The position numbers and the translations under genes are program-made. A stretch of 35,098 nucleotides of DNA from positions 1 to 35,098 of the forward strand of contig JBBSGC010000007.1 of the NCBI GenBank assembly GCA_038254525.1. Reading direction: 5' to 3'. Below the pieces are notes generated by a model that did no database searches, had not been told where the DNA came from, and saw only the letters and a program-made list of their open reading frames with translations. This DNA comes from JBBSGC01 sp038254525. Lineage in GTDB: Bacteria; Actinomycetota; Actinomycetes; Propionibacteriales; Nocardioidaceae. Positions 32,584 to 35,098 of the stretch are shown here, piece after piece; position 1 is the stretch's first letter; every line of letters starts with the position of its first letter.

Positions 32584-34163
32584 CAGTGCACGTCCGCGAT
32601 GAGGTGCGGCGGGTTGTGCAGGTAGCTGATGGACGGTGAGCTGCCGACCGTCCCGGACACCATCTCGAGGGCGTCGGCAAGTGTGGAGGCGGCCCGGAAC
32701 CCAAGCCGCTGCACGGCTTTGCGGTCGGCCCCGACCCAGACCACCTCGTCGACATGGTCCATCGCGTGCGCCGCCCAATACCACATGTAGAACGGGTGTA
32801 CGCCGTGGTAGGCGTGCGAGGTGCGGTACAAGTGGATGTACCACGGATCGGTCGCGTACTGCTCCTCGTACTTCGCCTCGATTACTGCGGGATCCGTCGA
32901 CTCGGCCAGCACCTCCTCGTAGAAGTCGACGTAGCTGGGATGGTGCAGCTGGCTGAAGTCGGGCCGCACCGGGTGGTAGAGGATCACCGCGCCGCCCCGC
33001 CGCACGAGCGGCGCACCGCGGTAGGAGTTGAAGTAGTAGCCGAGCCCCATGCAGGTCGCGAGGATCGGGTTCATCACCGAGTTGACGTTGTAGGGCCCGA
33101 GGTAGGGCACGCCCATGACCAGCACGTCGGACTGGCCCTGCACGTCGACCAGCTGCTGGCGGTGCACGTTGGCGAGCGTGCGCTTGTGTACGGCCTCGGT
33201 CTCGCCGGCGTGCACTCCGGTCACGCCGTAGGGCGCCCGGAGGTCCTGGAAGGCCTTGTGCCGCAGCTTCGCCGGCGCCATGGCGAGGCCGCGCCGCATC
33301 GCGAGCATCGACGCCTGGTCGCGCAGGTTCCACTCCCACTCCCGCTTCAGAAGGAACTCGTAGGGTGCGGGGAACACGTCATTGTTGAGCGTCGTCTCGA
33401 CAGTGAAGATTTTGAGCGAGTCGGCGAGCAGGCGGCCCATGCGCTGGGCCGAGTGATGCAGATGCGACTTCTCGGCGTCCATGAACGAGTGCGAGCGCAC
33501 CATCGTCTTCGCGTTGTGGTGGTGCCGAAGGCTCTTGTAGGAGGCCAACCCGATCGGCACCGACTTGTGCCCACCGTCCATGGCGACGAGGTTGACGTTG
33601 ACGTAGACCAGCAGGTCCGACTCCGCGGCGCGCCGGTTGATCTCTACGTCCTCGCCGTGCTCGGTCAACCCCACGTGGGTCAGGTTTGCCCGGTCCTCGG
33701 CGTCGTGGTTGTAGAGCAGGCCCTGAGGGAAGAACGATCGGAACACCCGCTCCCCCACAATGCCCTTGAGCTCGGCTGCGGTGAGCCGCCTGTGTACGGC
33801 GTTGGCGCTGATCAGCTCCACGTCGTCGACACCGGCCTCGGCGGCCATCGTCAGCACGGCCTCGATGATGCGTTGGCGCACGTCGGGTTTGCGCATCGGT
33901 GGCAGCGGCAGCGAGACATCGTCGAAGGCGATCGTGAGCCGCATGCCGGGGAACAACAGCGTCGGCAGCGGGTCGCAACCCTGCGGTTCCAACAGCGCGG
34001 TACGGATCGCCTCGTCGACGTCAGGTACGGCCGGCAACGACTCCGGAGGGTAGATGACCCGGGTGCCGAGTGGGAAGTCCTCCAGCCGGAACCCCTCGCC
34101 CTCATGGACGATCAGGGGCGGGGTCCGGTCGTCGACCTCTAGCACGAATCCTGGACGACTCAC
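32583..34163 (-). CDS. LarA-like (DUF2088, lactate racemase N-terminal domain) protein
   Basis: A 526-residue protein. The LarA N-terminal domain is recognised from TIAFDDVSLPLPP (residues 78-89), NAVHRRLTAAELKGIVGERVF (121-141), LLYNHDAEDRANLTHVG and GGHKSVPIGLASYK. By eye, the Asp before the TRP motif (D82), the first catalytic His (H124) and the lysine that carries the nickel-pincer cofactor (K200) are kept. The Arg of the TRP motif is Leu (L85), and the EPH motif with the second His is replaced by NVNLVAMDGG. The C-terminal half (FYMWYWAAHAMDHVDEVVWVGAD) is LarA-like in layout. The GTG overlaps the dehydrogenase stop by 4 bases (GTGA). It is probably not a classical lactate racemase; whether it binds the nickel cofactor is open. 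Confidence 0.78.
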   Translation of the reverse strand: MSRPGFVLEVDDRTPPLIVHEGEGFRLEDFPLGTRVIYPPESLPAVPDVDEAIRTALLEPQGCDPLPTLLFPGMRLTIAFDDVSLPLPPMRKPDVRQRIIEAVLTMAAEAGVDDVELISANAVHRRLTAAELKGIVGERVFRSFFPQGLLYNHDAEDRANLTHVGLTEHGEDVEINRRAAESDLLVYVNVNLVAMDGGHKSVPIGLASYKSLRHHHNAKTMVRSHSFMDAEKSHLHHSAQRMGRLLADSLKIFTVETTLNNDVFPAPYEFLLKREWEWNLRDQASMLAMRRGLAMAPAKLRHKAFQDLRAPYGVTGVHAGETEAVHKRTLANVHRQQLVDVQGQSDVLVMGVPYLGPYNVNSVMNPILATCMGLGYYFNSYRGAPLVRRGGAVILYHPVRPDFSQLHHPSYVDFYEEVLAESTDPAVIEAKYEEQYATDPWYIHLYRTSHAYHGVHPFYMWYWAAHAMDHVDEVVWVGADRKAVQRLGFRAASTLADALEMVSGTVGSSPSISYLHNPPHLIADVH

Positions 34164-35098
34164 GTGGTGCTCCTCGGATCGAAAGCTACCTTGACGGTGC
34201 CCAGGCGACCGGCGGAGTGGGCATGGTCGAGCGCCTCCCGCCACCGGTGCAGGGGATAGCGCGCCACCGCGAGGTCGCGCAGCCCGCTGCCGCCGACCAG
34301 CTCGGTGGCGATGTCGAAGGCCGACCGCCCGTCGGCCGCCGGCTCGCAGGCGGCCGACGCGTAGGAGCCCACGAGCTCCAGCTCCCGGAACCAGGCAGCT
34401 GAGAGATCGGCAGCGGCGGGCATGCCGGAGAGCACGACCCGCCCTCCTGAACGCGTCGCCTGCAGCGCGGTCTCCAGCGACTGCCGGCTGCCGACCGCAT
34501 CGACCGCGAGGTCCACCCCGCCGAGCAGGAACGAGTGCCCGAGCTCGCCCTTGACGTGGAACGCACGGGTCGAGCGGCGGACCCCGCGCAGCACCGCATC
34601 GGGTGCCACCACGTCGGTAGCGCCGAACGCGCGCGCGAGCTCCCCCTGGCGACCGTGCTTGGCGACGACGGTTATGTCGCCCGCGGCGGTGAGCTCGCGC
34701 AGTGCCAGGGTGGTGAACAACCCCACGGCGCCGGCGCCGCTGACCAGGACGTGGGCACCCCGACCGACCCGGGCTCGCAGCGCGGTGTGCACCGCGCAGG
34801 CCAACGGCTCGATCAGCACTGCCTGCTCGTCGCTGAGCCCGTCGGGCACGACGTGCAGCTGGCTGCGGTGCACGCTGAGCAGCTCGCCCCAGCCGCCTCC
34901 GGTGTCGGCGCAGAAGCCGGTCTGCAGCCCCGGTGAGACGTGTCCGACGGTGATCCGGTCGCATCTGTTCGTGGCTCCGCTGCGGCACGCCGGGCAGGCG
35001 TCCACCCCGCGGGCCGCGCAGGCGAGGACCGGGTCGATCACCACGCGCGTACCAGCCGGCAGGTCGTCGCAGTCCTCGACGAGCTCGGCCACGACCTC
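34160..35098 (-). CDS. Zinc-dependent alcohol dehydrogenase-like protein (N-terminus cut by window edge)
   Basis: The last 312 residues of a medium-chain dehydrogenase; the N-terminus with the first catalytic zinc ligand lies beyond the window. The visible start EVVAEL corresponds to the GHEVVG region. The structural zinc site has four Cys but with spacing C-x7-C-x2-C-x7-C, where C-x2-C-x2-C-x7-C is usual. A Rossmann motif (VLVSGAGAVGLFTTLAL) binds NAD(P). VDLAVDAVGSRQSLETAL and GGRVVLSGMP are standard. The stop overlaps the LarA-like start, so the two are translationally coupled. The substrate is unknown, though threonine/sorbitol dehydrogenase-like proteins are closest in layout. Confidence 0.88.
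   Translation of the reverse strand, partial: EVVAELVEDCDDLPAGTRVVIDPVLACAARGVDACPACRSGATNRCDRITVGHVSPGLQTGFCADTGGGWGELLSVHRSQLHVVPDGLSDEQAVLIEPLACAVHTALRARVGRGAHVLVSGAGAVGLFTTLALRELTAAGDITVVAKHGRQGELARAFGATDVVAPDAVLRGVRRSTRAFHVKGELGHSFLLGGVDLAVDAVGSRQSLETALQATRSGGRVVLSGMPAAADLSAAWFRELELVGSYASAACEPAADGRSAFDIATELVGGSGLRDLAVARYPLHRWREALDHAHSAGRLGTVKVAFDPRSTT

Overview
This window is high-GC chromosomal DNA from an actinobacterium (Actinomycetota). The gene order supports this: rplU-rpmA-obgE next to RNase E, then a radical SAM protein, rodA-mrdA-mreDCB and ndk-DUF4233-folC. So do the GTG starts, the leaderless promoters (a TANNNT box 6-9 bases before the start codon), a mycobacterial-type LexA box, and the Holin-X and DUF3618 families. 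A Nocardioidaceae-like lineage is my guess, from overall gene content only.

Layout, left to right. (1) 1-980: 5' part of leuS (minus strand) with an attenuator-like leader: a leaderless 11-residue peptide with three consecutive Leu codons, an intrinsic terminator, and a 16-bp tandem repeat that carries the ribosome binding site. (2) 981-4351: a GalE-type epimerase, a serpin, an aldo/keto reductase and tRNA-Ala(GGC). (3) 4456-6735: conserved hypothetical, 46-aa membrane protein, nadD, rsfS and histidine phosphatase, mostly coupled by 1-4 base overlaps, ending at a long hairpin. (4) 6848-11480: rne, then rplU-rpmA-obgE driven by a promoter inside the rne 3' end. (5) 11596-17882: a DUF2344 protein and its radical SAM partner. 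They are separated by a three-gene envelope-stress-like cluster with a SigB-type promoter and by an MFS transporter. (6) 17956-23689: the elongasome operon mreB-mreC-mreD-mrdA-rodA. (7) 23788-25893: folC-DUF4233-ndk. (8) 25942-28694: a divergent archaeal-type valS behind a possible Val leader peptide. (9) 28699-31594: a methyltransferase, a MmcQ/YjbR-like protein, and a DUF222/HNH endonuclease whose promoter spacer is a perfect SOS box. (10) 31633-35098: a coupled operon of a zinc alcohol dehydrogenase (cut by the window edge), a LarA-like protein with altered key residues, and a PlsC-type acyltransferase.

Most of the window is conserved core (translation, NAD and folate synthesis, ribosome assembly, RNA decay, cell elongation). 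The less ordinary parts are the two aminoacyl-tRNA synthetase leaders, the stress cluster at 12437-14613, the SOS-controlled HNH gene and the LarA-like/acyltransferase/dehydrogenase operon. With the starts chosen here, no gene-free stretch exceeds 300 bases; the longest (786-980, 25894-26111, 4352-4522, 14517-14681) are described as regulatory regions.
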